64,000 bases of DNA from contig JANHCV010000014.1 of NCBI GenBank assembly GCA_025594325.1, positions 1,054,001-1,118,000 of the forward strand. Direction: 5' to 3'. Position numbers and translations under genes: made by a program. The first letter of the stretch is position 1, and each line of letters starts with the position of its first letter. The stretch is from Blastocladiella emersonii ATCC 22665 (taxonomy: Eukaryota > Blastocladiomycota > Blastocladiomycetes > Blastocladiales > Blastocladiaceae). The notes beneath the pieces were generated by a model. That model was not told the origin of the DNA. It worked only from the letters and a program-made list of their open reading frames with translations, and made no database searches. Below are positions 63,945 through 64,000 of the stretch, piece by piece.

Positions 63945-64000
63945 GCGAGTGTTGAACTTTGCGACTGTGCGACGGGCGCGGTTGCGTTCGGTTTTTGAGG

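Overview
This is a nuclear, eukaryotic, GC-rich window, most likely from an early-diverging fungus. A zoosporic lineage such as Blastocladiomycota or Chytridiomycota would fit, but that is inference, not proven. Support comes from about 20 short introns (51-76 nt) with a very uniform signature (donor GTACG, branch CTGAC or CTAAC, acceptor GTGTAG), strong G/C third positions, and a fungal-type gene set: THG1, alternative NADH dehydrogenase with EF hands, mitochondrial carrier, SDHAF4, kinesin, a Nup96-like nucleoporin, a PPR protein, an ABHD11-type hydrolase and a peroxisomal acyl-CoA synthetase. Genome-wide family traits also point away from Dikarya: a stand-alone FHA-GAF-class III cyclase and a CH-CH...GAS2 giant protein.

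Layout. 0-5 kb is accessory: the 3' end of an internally deleted Helitron (ends at 1309 in CTAG after a perfect hairpin), an unknown gene, and a tandem pair of F-box-like/ankyrin-like genes, the second truncated. 5-17 kb is a compact housekeeping block of alternating divergent and convergent genes: RCC1-like (minus), THG1 (plus), NDE (minus), kinesin (plus), NAD+-type carrier (minus), Nup96-like (plus). Convergent stops lie only 33-52 bp apart. 17-23 kb is gene-poor, with one decayed multi-frameshift gene, one small unknown gene and a hairpin repeat. 23-37.6 kb is a second dense block: mitochondrial PPR protein, adenylyl cyclase, SDHAF4, and the 8.3-kb spectraplakin-like gene. 37.9-53.3 kb is a repeat-rich accessory zone: F-box-like gene, Helitron fragment, a 1.9-kb-spaced duplication of a dead gene, a CpG-rich stretch with an unresolved spliced locus, a 21-unit 26-bp satellite, a Myb/SANT-like gene between direct repeats, and a second duplicated dead gene with a hairpin. 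53.3-59.6 kb is a third dense block (AT-hook protein, ABHD11-like hydrolase, PTS1 acyl-CoA synthetase). 61-64 kb holds a four-helix-bundle / protein kinase / leucine-rich-repeat gene.

How the genes relate. Mitochondrial functions recur (NDE, carrier, SDHAF4, PPR, ABHD11-like), but there are no operons; neighbours share divergent promoters of about 230-740 bp. The most novel candidate is the last gene: an MLKL-like helical bundle, a kinase with intact catalytic residues and twelve 26-residue LRRs in one polypeptide, interrupted by one in-frame TAG. Other high-value points are the class IIIb FHA-GAF cyclase, the fungal spectraplakin-like protein, the RCC1 gene that has lost half its propeller, and the well-preserved Helitron terminus. 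All assignments are by eye from sequence; no database search was run.
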